DNA of 64,000 nt from Auanema rhodensis (taxonomy: Eukaryota > Nematoda > Chromadorea > Rhabditida > Rhabditidae). The stretch's first letter is position 1, and the number at the start of each line of letters is the position of its first letter. Both the position numbers and the translations under genes were made by a program. The notes under the pieces were generated by a model. The model did not search any database, was not told the origin of the DNA, and saw nothing but the letters and a program-made list of their open reading frames with translations. Positions 62,236-64,000 of the stretch are shown here, piece by piece. Location of the stretch: contig OZ059896.1 in assembly GCA_964057225.1 (NCBI GenBank), positions 8,804,001 through 8,868,000 of the forward strand, written 5' to 3'.

Positions 62236-64000
62236 CTAAACGAAATGATAACTGATAAGTCAATATAACAAAATTGCTAGCAAAAATTAAAGATGGTAGA
62301 TACTGGGTGATACACCGGCGAATAGAAGGTCTTGAGATCGAAACTGGCGATCTTGTGACCGGGATTTAAGTGAAAATAACAGAAGAACAACTGTTAGTTG
62401 AATATGTGAGAGCAGAGAAATTTGGAACATTCCTGATAGAGTGGAAGGAACCCTGTGATAATGAACAAGAAAATAGAAATTACAAAGAAAAAGAGATAGA
62501 ACCAAACGATATAGAGAACTCAGATAAATGAGATAAATGGTTAGCCAGCACGGATAATGACTAGGACTGATGATTTAGCTATATTAAAAACTAAGTTTAC
62601 ATCTACTAACACTGCCACCCGTTAATTTTTATTGGCCACCTATCTAGTCAGCAAAATGTTGTCTCGTCTAATATTTTCACTATTTTCTGCATTAGAGACC
62701 GTATTGAATAGAAACAAAGCCAGAAAAGAACAAATGAGTAAGCATCTTAAAATATATATAAAGTAACAGGAAAAAAGGATAAATAATTACAAAACGCCAG
62801 TCTCATAGTGTTCTAATTGATATTGAAAAGTATCAACATCTTGTGTAATATAGCCTTCAATTTCTTATCACCTAACCAAAAGAACTTTTCATACAGGTAA
62901 AGTGCTGCTTCAAAATGTTGTTAATTCAAACACAAAATCTAAGTAAGATTGAGACTAACAATAGTGCGATTAAGAGGATTAAGAAGTAAACACAACTAAG
63001 AAAATGAGTCTGAAGTAATTTATAAAAAAACCCAAACAAAATCAGTTAATATCAGGATTAGTTTTAATATACAGAATTCTAACAGAAACCTTTTTGAAAA
63101 CAAAAAATGGAAAATCTTATCTTAAGGTAAAGATTTATAACCATGCTGAGAATTGAAATCAAAAGCAAAATGATAAGTGATTGGTACATGAGTGGAATTC
63201 AATATAATGAACGATTCTAATCCTCAATTTCTCCCTATCTTCTTTATCAATGGAAGCAATTCCACATAAGACGGTATATGAAATGCTTTTAAAAAATCAA
63301 TTCATCAAATCTATTTTCATTTCAATACAACATATCCTCAAATTGAAAGAAATATTATTAAATCTCAAAATACAACAACATCATATCAAGATGATCCATT
63401 TTCGAAATAACAAATAGTTATTGATTAATACTACATTGTAAAAAAACCGTTGTATATAGCTATATGACCTATAATAAACTAAATGGATTAGCAGACAGAA
63501 ATTTCTTATATTATATGATCTACCAAGTATATATATATATATGTATCGTATATGTAAAATATATATTTGGTATTTCTATAATATACATAATAGATTTTGT
63601 TTTATTAATATCAATGTAGTTTGATTTCATTTTTTTCTTTAATTTATTATTTTGGTAACATTTGAATTGTTTTACTTTGATATTATTGTCTAAGTCATCT
63701 TTATTTCTTATTGATATCTTACAATATCCTTAAGCCAGTATCTGATTTGTTACAAAAATAAGTAGCAAAATCAAAAAACCATAAATCATTCTCTATGAGA
63801 TTTTGTTTGGTGACACTTTGTTCAGCCATGTGGCTCTTTTGAGAGATTGCTTATCATATGTTCAACGTGTCATTCTTATGGCGTTATCATATAAGTTCTG
63901 AGCAATGCTGAATTCCATTATACAGATTCTTATGAGGGCTCACATAATAATCAAAGTAATATATATAAGAACGGATAATAAATTATCTTAAAGATTTCGT
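62236..64000. other. Upstream flank of saposin genes, no gene seen
   Basis: Contains the presumed saposin promoter and AT-rich filler with a TATATA tract near 63530. A minus-strand open frame at 62287-62505 has no coding support. Confidence 0.5.

Noticed and set aside
1-64000. tRNA, rRNA, spliced-leader RNA, CRISPR array or transposase genes
   Set aside because: Looked for B-box-like tRNA motifs, SL donor sequences and Sm sites, regular spacer arrays and transposase motifs; none was convincing.

Overview
The window looks like nuclear DNA of a nematode, most likely a chromadorean or rhabditid; I cannot name the species. The reasons are AT-rich DNA, dense GT-AG introns of about 40-60 bp, an N-terminal nematode cuticle-collagen domain, a serpentine receptor of the nematode-specific SRX class, tandem saposin-like (spp type) genes, and short same-strand gene spacing that looks like operons. 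The gene models below were read exon by exon from splice signals and reading-frame continuity, without transcripts.

Left third (1-24 kb). A cuticle collagen runs off the left edge. After it comes one very large minus-strand gene (about 1.75-23.7 kb, at least 24 coding exons, about 2,140 aa) that I do not recognise. It encodes a basic, Ser/Pro-rich, apparently disordered protein with a C-terminal coiled coil. One giant exon carries a 60-aa repeat in exact 180-bp register. The gene has an alternative internal start, a possible alternative terminal exon, many CT/GA microsatellites in its introns, and an intronic 30-bp hairpin.

Middle (24-39.8 kb). A gene-poor stretch is followed by an Ig-EGF-transmembrane protein with neuregulin-like layout and an SRX chemoreceptor whose N-terminus does not read cleanly. 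Then comes a compact minus-strand trio: low-molecular-weight protein tyrosine phosphatase, PTRHD1-like protein, and a long secreted protein that I read as several ApoD-like lipocalin modules in tandem. The last of these is the most unusual gene in the window.

Right third (40-64 kb). This is a dense block of mostly housekeeping genes: splicing factor SPF45, PEX2, a 55-aa single-pass membrane protein, tafazzin, a secreted sushi-like protein, IMP dehydrogenase, the ribophorin I/OST1 subunit, proteasome subunit RPN1, and two tandem saposin-domain genes. SPF45/PEX2 and the two saposin genes are spaced like operon pairs. OST1 and RPN1 are divergent and share a short promoter with a TGACGTCA element. 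The last 1.7 kb shows no gene I can support.
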